Shown here: in pieces, positions 17,895-26,402 of the stretch
How positions within the stretch are numbered: the stretch's first letter is position 1
How the letters are laid out: each line of letters begins with the position of its first letter
Virus record (IMG/VR): IMGVR_UViG_3300027908_000001
Span: 133,396-197,395 of that record
Direction: 5' to 3' (one strand)
From: a virus
DNA length: 64,000 nt
Made by a program: the position numbers and the translations under genes
The notes under the pieces: generated by a model
The model's database searches: none
Told to the model about the DNA's origin: nothing
Seen by the model: the letters and a program-made list of their open reading frames with translations, nothing else

Positions 17895-17917
17895 TACCAT
17901 TCGCCTTGGAGGGTCAA
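17895..17917 (-). promoter_or_regulatory. Late promoter-like block at the head operon start
   Basis: Minus strand reads TTGACCC, four bases, GGCGAATGGTAG and then ATG of the protease gene. If GGTAG marks the start-site region the mRNA would be leaderless or nearly so; alternatively AAGGCGAATGG serves as ribosome site. Confidence 0.55.
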
Positions 17918-17938
17918 AACGGCAGCGAAAAATACCAC

Positions 17939-17967
17939 TTGACTCGATTCGAGTTATATGGTTGAGT
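17939..17967 (+). promoter_or_regulatory. Early promoter region with perfect operator
   Basis: TTGACT followed by ACTCGATTCGAGT (overlapping the -35). With a 17-bp spacer the -10 would be the weak TTGAGT; TATATG lies nearer. Divergent from the late block at 17895, only about 20 bp apart, so early and late transcription start back to back here. Confidence 0.55.
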
Positions 17968-17973
17968 GAGGAC

Positions 17974-19929
17974 ATGAAGTTCACCAAGGTCAACGAAGAT
18001 GGTCATATTCAGACGTTCTATTTCGGCGACAGCATCCATGACGCATGGGAAACGCAGGCCACCACGCTGGAGTCCGCCATCCGCAAGTTCCGGGTCGGTT
18101 GCGCGCAGCCATACAAGTATGTGCCCGAGAACCAGCAGGTGACCGAACGCATCACCGAGGGCCAGTTCCACGAAGATGTCGTGATTGGTGCCAAGCCCAA
18201 GGCGCGCATCCCGGTTTTCATTTCGGGCGACCGTGGCCGCAAACAGGTCGCCAGCATCCCCGTGGAAGAACCGGCAACCGTGCCGCTATTGACAGGGGAA
18301 ATCTCCACGGAAGTCTCGCAGGCCATGCAGATTGATTTATCCGGCAAGAATCTGGTCGGCAATCGCCAACTGGTCGATGCCGGGATGCGGGAACTGGACC
18401 GGCAAAAGGCCCGGCTCGAACTCCAGAAAGCCATTATGGAAGAGAAGCTGGAGAAACTTCGGGCGCAAGTGGCGCTCGGGATGAAGTCCATCTGGATGGT
18501 CGAACTCTATCTCGGTAGCAAACAGGAATTGAAGGTGTTACGGGAGGGCCAACCGGCGGATGTCAAGGAGCCTATCACCGTCATGCAGCGAGTGCTCTGC
18601 ATGGACGAGGAACTGGTGGTGTGGGCGTGGTTCAATCGGCCGGAAATGCTGACCAACAATAAGGAAGCCTTCGATTACAAAAACCTCGGTGATTTCGACC
18701 GCTGGCTCTTGGAATCCGAATCCCACCTTGACCAGATTATCCCGGCCAAGAAAGGCATTGCGGCGTTGCGGGTCCGGCGCGAAAAGAAAGACCGGGGCGA
18801 ATGTCAGAGTCTCGCCGAAGCCTTCGCGCAGATAGAAGAAGAAGCCTGCGACAAGCAGACCTACATCCTGATTCGGAACGGTGAGAACCTGTACCGACTC
18901 TGGGCGGATACCTCCCTCTGGCCGCGGATGTTTCCGCGTCGGACGGAATTTGATGTGGAAGCGTGGAAGAAAGAGCGCGACCGCGATTGGATTAGCTCGC
19001 TGGACAAGGAAGAATGGGCCGAAGCCAAGGAAGGGTATCTGCGCGGGTTGATTGTCATTCAGGGGTTGCTTGACCACACGCCGGTATTTCATCCGTTGCC
19101 GGAACGCATCGTGGTATTCGACACGGCCTGCGTGGAACGCACCATGCGCCTGATTCGGGACGACGAACCCGCGCTCGTGGCGGATACCTCGTTGATGGAC
19201 TGGTACGGCTACGAGAAATGGCTGCAAGAACAGGTACGGGTAGGCGCGCGCGTGCTTTGGATTAAACAGCCCTATTACGGCAGCAAGGGCGAGAACCCGC
19301 TCTACGAGGCTACGGGCATCAAGTCGGTTTGCTCTTGGCCCGACCCCTCGGAAATATTCACTATCGACGAAGCCATCGAAACCAAATGGGGGCGTGGCAA
19401 CTGGAAATTCAAGTACAACCCCGGCGACACCATCTATCCAAAAGACCGCTGGTCGAACGAGGAACCGCACGAGCGCACCCGCCGTGTCTCCTTCCGGGCC
19501 TATTCCGATGAAGTGATTTCATTCGACGCCATTAGCTTGCGATACCTGAAACATCTCTTGCTGGACCGGTCGCAACGCGCCCACTACATGAGCGCCCTGC
19601 CCATGCTCTATCGCTGGTGGAACAAGGCCAAGGCGGAATTCCAGCATGAAGAACCGTTCATCAAACTGGTGCTGGCACAGGCCGGTATCGCCCACGATGA
19701 CCCGGCCCGGCAGAACGAAGTCGCCCGCTGCCGTCGGCTGGTTCGCTGGTGGAAGTTGCGCACCAAAGAGGCTCGAACACTCCAAAAGGATGAGCCCAAA
19801 GCGTTGCGGATGATTCTCAAGGCATTCCAGAAGGGCGAGGATTACGAAGCCGACCCCGAACGCGGGCTACCTGAACCACAATTTATCCGCAGCCAGCCCG
19901 AACCGGTCGCGGAAGAATTCGCAGAATAG
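17974..19929 (+). CDS. Large early protein of unknown function
   Basis: 651 aa from ATG at 17974; the longer frame to 17866 crosses the promoter and is rejected. Order seen: N-terminal 60 residues (MKFTKVNEDGHIQTFYFGDS), a charged helix around residues 130-160 (ELDRQKARLELQKAIMEEKLEKLRAQ, in part), then a long mixed region rich in Trp and charged residues. No nucleotide-binding or nuclease motif is evident. It is the largest early gene and the first of the plus-strand early block. Not recognised. Confidence 0.7.
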   Translation: MKFTKVNEDGHIQTFYFGDSIHDAWETQATTLESAIRKFRVGCAQPYKYVPENQQVTERITEGQFHEDVVIGAKPKARIPVFISGDRGRKQVASIPVEEPATVPLLTGEISTEVSQAMQIDLSGKNLVGNRQLVDAGMRELDRQKARLELQKAIMEEKLEKLRAQVALGMKSIWMVELYLGSKQELKVLREGQPADVKEPITVMQRVLCMDEELVVWAWFNRPEMLTNNKEAFDYKNLGDFDRWLLESESHLDQIIPAKKGIAALRVRREKKDRGECQSLAEAFAQIEEEACDKQTYILIRNGENLYRLWADTSLWPRMFPRRTEFDVEAWKKERDRDWISSLDKEEWAEAKEGYLRGLIVIQGLLDHTPVFHPLPERIVVFDTACVERTMRLIRDDEPALVADTSLMDWYGYEKWLQEQVRVGARVLWIKQPYYGSKGENPLYEATGIKSVCSWPDPSEIFTIDEAIETKWGRGNWKFKYNPGDTIYPKDRWSNEEPHERTRRVSFRAYSDEVISFDAISLRYLKHLLLDRSQRAHYMSALPMLYRWWNKAKAEFQHEEPFIKLVLAQAGIAHDDPARQNEVARCRRLVRWWKLRTKEARTLQKDEPKALRMILKAFQKGEDYEADPERGLPEPQFIRSQPEPVAEEFAE

Positions 19930-19932
19930 TAG

Positions 19933-19961
19933 TTGACTCGATTCGAGTAATGCGCTACCGT
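19933..19961 (+). promoter_or_regulatory. Early promoter with perfect operator
   Basis: TTGACT, 17-bp spacer, TACCGT; ACTCGATTCGAGT overlaps the -35. About 45 nt upstream of the next gene, whose leader carries CAACCGACAGGA. Confidence 0.7.
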
Positions 19962-20005
19962 GCTGTCGTAACGCGAAACCAGAACCATCAACCGACAGGA
20001 AGAAC

Positions 20006-21049
20006 ATGACCTATACAATTGACAAGCAAACCCTGCAATCCATCGCCCGGCTCCGGGACTTGCAGGTCGCCCGCATCCAAATTGCCGAACTCAAGGAGTA
20101 TGGATTCCCGCTCACCAAGTCCGAGGAAGCCAATACCGCCGCCGTGGAGTTCCGCAACGGGTCCAGCGAACTGGTGGTACTTCCGTTCAAGCGTGTTGCC
20201 GCGTGGGCCGCGCTATTGCCTGCGGGCGCTATCAACGTTGTAGTTGATGAGCACGCCGTGCGGTTCTCCAAGGGCGGTTCGGAAGTCAAGTTCTGGCGCA
20301 GCACCACGCCGCAATCAGAGGCGCTCGTGGTCGATGCCGGTACCGGTTCTGAATTCAAGCTGGTCGGCGCTACCGCCGATGAGACCGAACTGGCGGCCAT
20401 CAAACAGAAACTGGCGGCGGTTCGCAAATCGGCCAAGCACTCGAAGGAACTCGGGAACGCCAAGGCCAATGAGCGCGAAGCGTTTGGGGAATTGCGACAG
20501 TTGACCAACCGGGCACGGGCCAATCGCCAGACCATCGCCGAGAAGCCGCTGGCTCAAGCCATCGCCGATGCGCGAACGGAGCGCACCATCCGCAATCAGG
20601 TCCGCTCCCTGAACCAGTCCATTGAAGCCTACTGGTCGCGCAAGGTAAACCTGCCGATTTTGGACGGGCTACCGACCGACGCCGTGGCCCGGCTCACCGA
20701 CCTGCACGACCGGCGCGCCGCGTCCGAAAAGAAACAGCACGTGCGTAAGGCCGAGGGGTTTCTGGTCGCGCTGGGCAACGATTGGGTCGATTCATGGAAG
20801 TCAGCACTGGCGCTCCGGAGTCCCGAGGTGCAGTTCTACGCGGGCCGCGCCGCTCCGTACCGGAACTACAGCCAGCGCTGCCGCCACATGGGCCGCCAAT
20901 CCAGCACGCCAAGCCTGAGTGCCCACAGCTTCCCGAATGACGGCTACACGCGGGCGCGCAAACAACTGCGGGGACAACCGGCCGAACTGGCGCGGCGGAC
21001 CGAGACTTATTTGTTGGCCTTGGGCCGGTTGCGGAAACTGAAAAAATAG
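20006..21049 (+). CDS. Unknown early protein with helical centre
   Basis: 347 aa, MTYTIDKQTLQSIARLRDLQVARIQIAEL. Residues 130-240 are highly charged helical sequence (ELAAIKQKLAAVRKSAKHSKELGNAK and similar), suggesting a coiled coil; N- and C-terminal parts are basic. No motif of a known enzyme is visible. The start is fixed by the shared leader ACCATCAACCGACAGGAAGAAC directly upstream. A monocistronic unit between two operator-bearing promoters. Confidence 0.65.
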   Translation: MTYTIDKQTLQSIARLRDLQVARIQIAELKEYGFPLTKSEEANTAAVEFRNGSSELVVLPFKRVAAWAALLPAGAINVVVDEHAVRFSKGGSEVKFWRSTTPQSEALVVDAGTGSEFKLVGATADETELAAIKQKLAAVRKSAKHSKELGNAKANEREAFGELRQLTNRARANRQTIAEKPLAQAIADARTERTIRNQVRSLNQSIEAYWSRKVNLPILDGLPTDAVARLTDLHDRRAASEKKQHVRKAEGFLVALGNDWVDSWKSALALRSPEVQFYAGRAAPYRNYSQRCRHMGRQSSTPSLSAHSFPNDGYTRARKQLRGQPAELARRTETYLLALGRLRKLKK

Positions 21050-21052
21050 GTG

Positions 21053-21081
21053 TTGACACCATAACTCGATTCGAGTAATGT
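21053..21081 (+). promoter_or_regulatory. Early promoter, operator adjoining -10
   Basis: TTGACA, 17-bp spacer, TAATGT. The palindrome ACTCGATTCGAGT ends against the -10 box, the second of the two operator placements seen in this genome. Confidence 0.75.
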
Positions 21082-21121
21082 ATAGACGTAATCAGAAACC
21101 ACGAACCGATAGGAGAACGAT

Positions 21122-22054
21122 ATGCGATTCCGATTCACCGAGCCAGCGCCAGCCGATGCCGAGGTCTTTGCCGACCTGAAAATCGTCCGACTCACCGAGA
21201 ACGAACGGCCGTGCCTCAAGATTTGGATTGGCCGGTCCACCCGACCATCCTCGTACATCCAATTCAAGAGCCCGGAACGCCGCGAGGAATACATCGCCGA
21301 ACAGAAGGCCGCCGCCACGCGCCGGACCGCGTACAAGGCCGAGCGTAACGCGCAGCTTGCCGAGTCCCGCAAACGTCTATCCGACCCGGCCGCGCTCATC
21401 GACGGTGCCAAAGACGGCCAGCGGTTCAGTGGAGCCGAAACGGCGGCCTTGATTCGCTATCGTCTCGCCAAGGTGTTCCCTGATGTGAAATTCAAGGTCC
21501 ACACCGAGGACAGTTCGACCATCAACGTGTATTGGACGCTCGGCCCGACCGATGAAGCGGTCAAGCGCGAGGTGGGTTCGTTCGCGGGGCAGGGGTTCGA
21601 CGGGATGATTGATATGCGCTACAGCTATACGGCTTGGTTGTCGCCGGACGGCTCCGCCAAAATCGCCCACAGCGAAGGCACACAGGGCTCCGCCGGTGTG
21701 ATGCCGGAAATCAATACGGACGCACCCGACCCGAAGGCGGTCCACGTCCATTTTGGGACGGATTTCGTGTTCACCCATCGCGAGATACCGGACGACTTGC
21801 GCGAACGCGTGGCGCGCGACCTGTGCGCGTTGCAGCATGTCGAGTACACCAACCAGTTTCACCAGCGGAACCTGCTCGGGGAACACGACACGGAATACCT
21901 CAGCACCCATGTCGGGAGACTTTTGAGCGAGACAGCTTTCCCGACCGGCGCGGAATATGCCGGGGTGGAGTATTCCAAGGCCGAAGGATATTCGCGGCAA
22001 TGGGCGAGGGCGGTGCTCAAAGGCGAAGCGGTCGCAGCCGGGAAGGAATCCTAA
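21122..22054 (+). CDS. LPD29-like domain protein
   Basis: 310 aa. Residues about 105-170 (FSGAETAALIRYRLAKVFPDVKFKVH, DSSTINVYWTLGPTDEAVKREVGSFAGQGFDGMIDMRYSY) match the pattern of Large polyvalent protein-associated domain 29, a domain of unknown function common in phages and plasmids. The N-terminal 90 residues are basic and helical. Leader ACCGATAGGAGAACGAT gives a clear ribosome site. First gene of a two-gene unit with the 86-aa gene. Confidence 0.65.
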   Translation: MRFRFTEPAPADAEVFADLKIVRLTENERPCLKIWIGRSTRPSSYIQFKSPERREEYIAEQKAAATRRTAYKAERNAQLAESRKRLSDPAALIDGAKDGQRFSGAETAALIRYRLAKVFPDVKFKVHTEDSSTINVYWTLGPTDEAVKREVGSFAGQGFDGMIDMRYSYTAWLSPDGSAKIAHSEGTQGSAGVMPEINTDAPDPKAVHVHFGTDFVFTHREIPDDLRERVARDLCALQHVEYTNQFHQRNLLGEHDTEYLSTHVGRLLSETAFPTGAEYAGVEYSKAEGYSRQWARAVLKGEAVAAGKES

Positions 22055-22057
22055 CCC

Positions 22058-22318
22058 ATGATACAGATAAAATTCCAAGCTCACTACCTGCCGAATCATC
22101 GGCAATTCAACGTGCTGGTCAAATCGGACAAATTCCGGCTGTTTGAAAAAATGACCATCAGCAAATTCATGCGTTTCGCTAGAGCAACGGATAAGCCGCT
22201 GGTCGTGGATGGCACTACCATCAACTTCGAGGACGGAAAAGAGGCCGAACAGGCAGTGCGGGACTACCTAAAACAGGTGGCTGATTCCTATCTGGCCTAC
22301 AAGCGGTCATTGAACTGA
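22058..22318 (+). CDS. Unknown small early protein
   Basis: 86 aa: MIQIKFQAHYLPNHRQFNVLVKSDKFRLFEKMTISKFM. Basic N-terminal half, acidic helix in the C-terminal third. Starts 3 nt after the LPD29-like gene. No family recognised. Confidence 0.55.
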   Translation: MIQIKFQAHYLPNHRQFNVLVKSDKFRLFEKMTISKFMRFARATDKPLVVDGTTINFEDGKEAEQAVRDYLKQVADSYLAYKRSLN

Positions 22319-22327
22319 AAATAGTAT

Positions 22328-22356
22328 TTGACAACCATACCAGATTCGAGTACATT
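22328..22356 (+). promoter_or_regulatory. Early promoter, diverged operator
   Basis: TTGACA, 17-bp spacer, TACATT. The half site GATTCGAG abuts the -10 box; the left half reads ACCA instead of ACTC. Confidence 0.7.
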
Positions 22357-22397
22357 CACCACAGATGAAACCAAACACTCAACCGACAGGACAGAAC

Positions 22398-22748
22398 ATG
22401 AAAGACCAATTCCTTACCATCCTCACCGACGGCGAGAACTACATCGCGCCGTCCATTGGCGACCAGTCCGAAGTGGACGCCCGCCAGCGCAAGGCCAAGG
22501 AATCGACCGATGGCGAGTACGGCGTGGTGGCGATTCCGCTGGCCGATGTATTCACGGGCGCTCATTTCAAGGTCTGCGCCTACCGGCCAGAAGGCGAGCA
22601 GACAGTTCTCAGTCTGGAATGCGATGGCATACCCATTGGAGGCGTTCATCGCCGTGGAGAAACCGGCTACATTCGGCTACTCATGGCATCCAACAAAGGC
22701 CAAAATGTTAAGTGGCTCTACGGCCAAGAACCGCAAGCACTCGAATAA
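22398..22748 (+). CDS. Unknown early protein
   Basis: 116 aa starting MKDQFLTILTDGENYIAPSIGDQSEVDARQ. The ATG at 22398 is chosen because ACTCAACCGACAGGACAGAAC lies immediately upstream; an ATG at 22365 would put that leader inside the gene. Mixed alpha/beta sequence, ends LYGQEPQALE. No recognised family. Confidence 0.6.
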   Translation: MKDQFLTILTDGENYIAPSIGDQSEVDARQRKAKESTDGEYGVVAIPLADVFTGAHFKVCAYRPEGEQTVLSLECDGIPIGGVHRRGETGYIRLLMASNKGQNVKWLYGQEPQALE

Positions 22749-22779
22749 CACAACAACAAACCGATAGGAGAAATCAACC

Positions 22780-23472
22780 ATGAGTATTTCGATTCAAACT
22801 GTTCACGAAGGCAAACGCGGTTGCGGGTACCGGAAGGCTGGGGGCATCTATCTCCGCAGCGACGGCGCGGGCATGGATTGCGGCAAGATGCCCATCCCGC
22901 TCGATGTCTGTCCCTGCTGTCATGCCGGGGTGAAACAGGGCCGGGGGTGGACGTGGATAAATGGGAAACTGATTGTCGGCGACCGCGAATGCTCCAAGCG
23001 AGGCAAGTGCCACGCGGTTTGCCCGCTGAATGATGTCAATCTCGCCAGTCAGGAGCGGGTCGGCCTGCTCTGGATTGGAGCGGCCTACTACAAGACGCCC
23101 GAGGAATTCTCGAACGAAGCCGCGCGGATGGGATTGTCTCGCCGCATCGCCGCCGTGCCGAAAGGGTTCAAGCTGGGCGAGTCGTGGGTCTGGCTGGCGC
23201 ACCCGGCAGTTATCGGGGCGGATTGCCCGGAGTGTTCGGACCGCGAAGAAGGCGACCCGCGCCGTGGCACGTGCAAGAAGTGCAACAACACCGGCCGCAT
23301 CAAGAAGCCGGGCGTGTTCCGCGTGTTCCGACCCGAGCGCATCGAGTACGTGGTCAAGGACACGGACACCGAGGAGAAGCTGGCGAAGCTCGTGGCGCGT
23401 GGTATCACGCCTATCCGCGTCGAACTCATCGGAACTGAATCGCTCTCGTTGCAGGAAGTTGGCGCGTCATGA
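22780..23472 (+). CDS. Zinc-binding phage protein with DnaJ-like Cys cluster
   Basis: 230 aa. Cys motifs in order: CPCCHAG (about 44-50), CSKRGKCHAVCP (71-82) and CPECSDREEGDPRRGTCKKCNNTGRIKK (149 onward), the last shaped like a DnaJ zinc finger (CxxC...CxxCxxTG). N-terminal part GKRGCGYRKAGGIYLRSDG. Nucleic-acid or protein binding is expected; no enzymatic residue identified. Leader AAACCGATAGGAGAAATCAACC precedes the ATG. Overlaps the next gene by four bases. Confidence 0.65.
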   Translation: MSISIQTVHEGKRGCGYRKAGGIYLRSDGAGMDCGKMPIPLDVCPCCHAGVKQGRGWTWINGKLIVGDRECSKRGKCHAVCPLNDVNLASQERVGLLWIGAAYYKTPEEFSNEAARMGLSRRIAAVPKGFKLGESWVWLAHPAVIGADCPECSDREEGDPRRGTCKKCNNTGRIKKPGVFRVFRPERIEYVVKDTDTEEKLAKLVARGITPIRVELIGTESLSLQEVGAS

Positions 23473-23960
23473 GTACCTTGTTTCTTATGCTCTGCATCTC
23501 TGTGGCCGTACTGATTGTGTATGGCTGGGTGAAATCCGGCATCGGCAAACATCTGCCGGACGCATTCCAGCCTGAGTGGTGGGAGACTGCGCCTACCGAG
23601 AATATGTTCACAACGAACACCATCTGCCTGAATGGAGGCAATACTCTCCTGTACGCGCCCTGTCACCGGACAATACTGGTAAAATGGAATGGAGCATTCT
23701 ACGGCGGCGAGTATGACCGTGGCACGCCGGGCGTCACGGTCTGGCGGTTGACGCATGGGGATTTCGTGGGAGGGACCGAAGACCGTAATTGGGTGAGCGA
23801 CCATCCGAGGATTGAACTGGTCGCAAAGCTTCGCGGACACCGCGCCGAAGCATACCGTGAAGCGGCATTCCAGTTTGCAGCCGCCGAAGGTTCGTCCACG
23901 ATGGGCGCAGCCAAGAAGTGGGCACAGGAAGCTTACGCCGCAACGCAGAAGGAGAAATAA
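23469..23960 (+). CDS. Single-pass membrane protein
   Basis: 163 aa with one N-terminal hydrophobic segment (TLFLMLCISVAVLIVYGWV, residues 3-21) followed by a soluble domain (TICLNGGNTLLYAPCHRTILVKWNGAFYGGEYD). Likely anchored in the inner membrane with the large part in one compartment; topology cannot be decided. Sits between a zinc protein and a methyltransferase in one operon. Confidence 0.6.
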   Translation: MSTLFLMLCISVAVLIVYGWVKSGIGKHLPDAFQPEWWETAPTENMFTTNTICLNGGNTLLYAPCHRTILVKWNGAFYGGEYDRGTPGVTVWRLTHGDFVGGTEDRNWVSDHPRIELVAKLRGHRAEAYREAAFQFAAAEGSSTMGAAKKWAQEAYAATQKEK

Positions 23961-23961
23961 C

Positions 23962-24741
23962 ATGTCCGCAACCATCACCGTATCCGAAGAAGTCCGCGAC
24001 ATCCTGAAACGCTCCACCATCACCGACACCACGCTCACGCTGCCGGGCCAGCTTTCCCGTCCGCAGTACGACGCCGCGATGAAAGTCATTGGCGGCGCTG
24101 GCGGGAAGTGGAACCGCAGCGCCAAATGCCACGTGTTCACTCGCGACCCGCGCGAGGCGCTAGGTATGGCGGTCGAGACCGGCAAGGCCGTGAATATCCA
24201 GCAAACTTTGCAGGCGTTTTATACCCCAGCGGCATTGGCAGCCCGTATGGCAAATTTGCTTTGCCTGAACAGGAACATGCGCGTGTTGGAGCCATCGGCC
24301 GGGGAAGGCGCGTTGGTTGAAGCGATTGCGGTCTACGACGCACAGATTGACTGCTACGAAATCGATGACCATGCAATCAAGGTGTTGAAAGAAATGGCGG
24401 AGCAAGGCATGTATGTCATGCGCGCAACCAAGCAGGATTTTTTGAATGTGGACCCGAAGCAGGTTGGTCTTTATGACGCCATTTGCATGAATCCTCCATT
24501 CACACGCGGCGCGGCAATCAAGCACACGCTGCACGCTCTGAAATTCCTCAAGCCCAGCGGTCGGCTGGTCGGCATCCTCGACGCTGGTGTCCTGTTCCGC
24601 ACCGACAAAGCCACTACAGGGTTCCGGGAGAAAATCGAATCACTCGGCGGTACCTTCCAGAAGTTACCGGCTGGCAGCTTCAGCGAATCCAGCACCGAGG
24701 TCGCCACGGTGTTGTTACAGGTCACGATGCCCGCATGTTAA
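23962..24741 (+). CDS. DNA N6-adenine-type methyltransferase
   Basis: 259 aa from the ATG at 23962, preceded by GAAGGAGAAATAAC. SAM-binding motif I is VLEPSAGEGALVEAI (about 113-127) and catalytic motif IV is NPPF (about 176-179), the N-P-P-Y/F form of amino-methyltransferases. The first 95 residues include GGAGGKWNRSAKCHVFTRDP, an N-terminal domain seen in many orphan phage methyltransferases. No partner restriction gene is present, so self-protection or regulation is the likely role (inference). Confidence 0.8.
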   Translation: MSATITVSEEVRDILKRSTITDTTLTLPGQLSRPQYDAAMKVIGGAGGKWNRSAKCHVFTRDPREALGMAVETGKAVNIQQTLQAFYTPAALAARMANLLCLNRNMRVLEPSAGEGALVEAIAVYDAQIDCYEIDDHAIKVLKEMAEQGMYVMRATKQDFLNVDPKQVGLYDAICMNPPFTRGAAIKHTLHALKFLKPSGRLVGILDAGVLFRTDKATTGFREKIESLGGTFQKLPAGSFSESSTEVATVLLQVTMPAC

Positions 24742-24857
24742 TCACCGGCTTCCACTACTGGAAAACTGCCATCCATTTGGCCGCGCATCACGCGGCCGGG
24801 GGCTGGTGGTTTGAGGCTTACGTGCTGGTGCGGTATCAGCGGGGATTTCTGCAATGA
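24735..24857 (+). CDS. Small hydrophobic-aromatic peptide
   Basis: 40 aa, MLITGFHYWKTAIHLAAHHAAGGWW. The ATG overlaps the end of the methyltransferase and its stop overlaps the next start (ATGA), so it lies in a tightly coupled operon. A short hydrophobic helix is possible. No family recognised. Confidence 0.4.
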   Translation: MLITGFHYWKTAIHLAAHHAAGGWWFEAYVLVRYQRGFLQ

Positions 24858-25075
24858 ATCGAATGAGTCTAACGGAGCTTCGGGAGCACTTGTCGGCACT
24901 GGTGGCGGAAAGACCCACGGCGAGGGTTGCTGATGAATTTCAGCGCCACCGAAACGGTGACATCAGTGGTGTGGCGGAGGTAAAAACAGGCGGAGTGCCG
25001 GGCATATACGCGCTATGGGTTGCCGAAAGAATGATTGATACGCGGGCTGGATTCCCGGTAATATTAACATCATGA
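24854..25075 (+). CDS. Unknown small protein
   Basis: 73 aa, MNRMSLTELREHLSALVAERPTARVADEF, one amphipathic helix followed by a short mixed region ending PVILTS. Overlaps both neighbours by four bases. Not recognised. Confidence 0.5.
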   Translation: MNRMSLTELREHLSALVAERPTARVADEFQRHRNGDISGVAEVKTGGVPGIYALWVAERMIDTRAGFPVILTS

Positions 25076-25230
25076 GCGCTAAACTATCCAAGAGAATCAA
25101 TTCGGCCATCGATGATTTGGAGCGCATCCCGGCTACCGCGTTCAGCATTCACAAGCATCGGCTTTTGAGCCGTAAGTTGATATCCATACTCGAACAGTCG
25201 AAGCGGCTGGAGAATCGGAAACGGCGATGA
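25072..25230 (+). CDS. Small basic helical protein
   Basis: 52 aa, MSAKLSKRINSAIDDLERI and ending LENRKRR. Strongly basic, amphipathic; might bind nucleic acid. ATGA overlaps at both ends. Too short for family assignment. Confidence 0.45.
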   Translation: MSAKLSKRINSAIDDLERIPATAFSIHKHRLLSRKLISILEQSKRLENRKRR

Positions 25231-25406
25231 CCGTCCAAATCTACTACCTTGACCCGCACAAGAAGTTCAAGCGCCCGTTGCCCGAGCGCAAGCCGAGACA
25301 AGCCGTGCCACCACGATTCATCCAGAGACAGCCCACTCAGGATGTTCCATTGGATGATAAACCAGCGCCTCCCATTGCCGAACCGAAACAGGCCGAACTG
25401 TTTTAG
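25227..25406 (+). CDS. Small proline-rich protein with C-terminal clamp-binding-like motif
   Basis: 59 aa. Disordered and proline-rich (PRQAVPPRFIQRQPTQDVPLDDKPAPP), ending EPKQAELF at the stop codon. QAELF fits the Q-x-x-L-F form of the bacterial beta-clamp binding pentapeptide and is placed at the extreme C-terminus, as in many clamp-binding proteins. It is the last gene of its operon. Confidence 0.5.
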   Translation: MTVQIYYLDPHKKFKRPLPERKPRQAVPPRFIQRQPTQDVPLDDKPAPPIAEPKQAELF

Positions 25407-25420
25407 GCCGAAAAATGATA

Positions 25421-25449
25421 TTGACAGCGTAACGCGATTCGAGTATATT
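25421..25449 (+). promoter_or_regulatory. Early promoter, operator half site at -10
   Basis: TTGACA, 17-bp spacer, TATATT, the best -10 of the set. Spacer ends GCGATTCGAG. Confidence 0.75.
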
Positions 25450-25455
25450 TCCATC

Positions 25456-25995
25456 ATGACAACGCGCACCAAGAAATCCATCATGGCCGACATCAAGGCG
25501 ACCGCCGGGGAGATTAAACGGACCCTCAATAGTTCGTCGGATGAGATGAGTCGCTTGCGCGTCCAACTCAACGAGGCGACGGTGGCACATCGCAGGAGCA
25601 TCCAGCCGAAGGTCGCTGAACTGAATGCCAAGCGCGATGGCCTGCTGGCCGAACTCAAGGCCACGGAGAAGCCAGCGCCGGTCGTTCATCCCGAAGTGGC
25701 ATATATCATCAAAGCGCTTTGTGCTGGAGTGGACTGGTCTGGCAAATGGCAACAGACGTGGGCGCGCGAGGATGGGGCCTATGCCATCATTTCCAAAAGC
25801 AGCGGTACGTGTTGGGCCGGAATGGGCATGAAGGCGAGATATGTTCCCACGCAGCACGTTCTCATCTGCACGGAAAAGGGCAAGGGATTGCGCGGCACAA
25901 CTCTGATGGATGCCATTAAGATTGCCGAGGTCGAAGGCCGCCTCACCGAAGAGAAACGCAACCAATGGCAGCACGACGTGGTCAAGCTTATATGA
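25456..25995 (+). CDS. Unknown early protein
   Basis: 179 aa from ATG at 25456, only 6 nt after the -10 box, so the transcript is nearly leaderless. Residues 5-70 are helical coiled-coil sequence (IKATAGEIKRTLNSSSDEMSRLRVQLNEA, in part); the C-terminal half contains GVDWSGKWQQTWAREDGAYAII. No family recognised. First of a chain of overlapping genes to 28984. Confidence 0.6.
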   Translation: MTTRTKKSIMADIKATAGEIKRTLNSSSDEMSRLRVQLNEATVAHRRSIQPKVAELNAKRDGLLAELKATEKPAPVVHPEVAYIIKALCAGVDWSGKWQQTWAREDGAYAIISKSSGTCWAGMGMKARYVPTQHVLICTEKGKGLRGTTLMDAIKIAEVEGRLTEEKRNQWQHDVVKLI

Positions 25996-26402
25996 CACTC
26001 AAAGAACTCCAAACGCTAGTCACCGACATGTTCCGCACCCTCGGCGTACTGGTCACCATCGAGTACGACGCCGAGCCCTACATCGGCGACGAGACGCTCG
26101 AACCCGGCTCGTTCACCATCGACGGCTGGCTGGCGGTGTATCCCTCGCGCGATGAGGCCAGTCAACCGGGCTTCGCGCTGGACCGAATCGTTGTGACGCC
26201 GGGTATGCGAACCCTCCGCAATGGTGACCCGGGCTATCCTGATGAGACGGATGCCCTAAATATTTATCCATGCATGTCCCCAAATTGCGAACTGATGAAC
26301 AACATCGTATTGGAGCGCGTCGCCGAGCAAGTTGTCCGACGAAGGGTCGTTGACTGGCAAGAATGGCGCAAGGAAGAAGCGATGCTGTCGGGACATCCAT
26401 GA
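25992..26402 (+). CDS. Unknown early protein
   Basis: 136 aa, MTLKELQTLVTDMFRTLGVLVTIEYDAEPYIGDETL. Start chosen at ATGA overlap with the previous stop. Acidic, mixed alpha/beta, ends in an Arg/Trp-rich helix (RRRVVDWQEWRKEEAM). Not recognised. Confidence 0.55.
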   Translation: MTLKELQTLVTDMFRTLGVLVTIEYDAEPYIGDETLEPGSFTIDGWLAVYPSRDEASQPGFALDRIVVTPGMRTLRNGDPGYPDETDALNIYPCMSPNCELMNNIVLERVAEQVVRRRVVDWQEWRKEEAMLSGHP

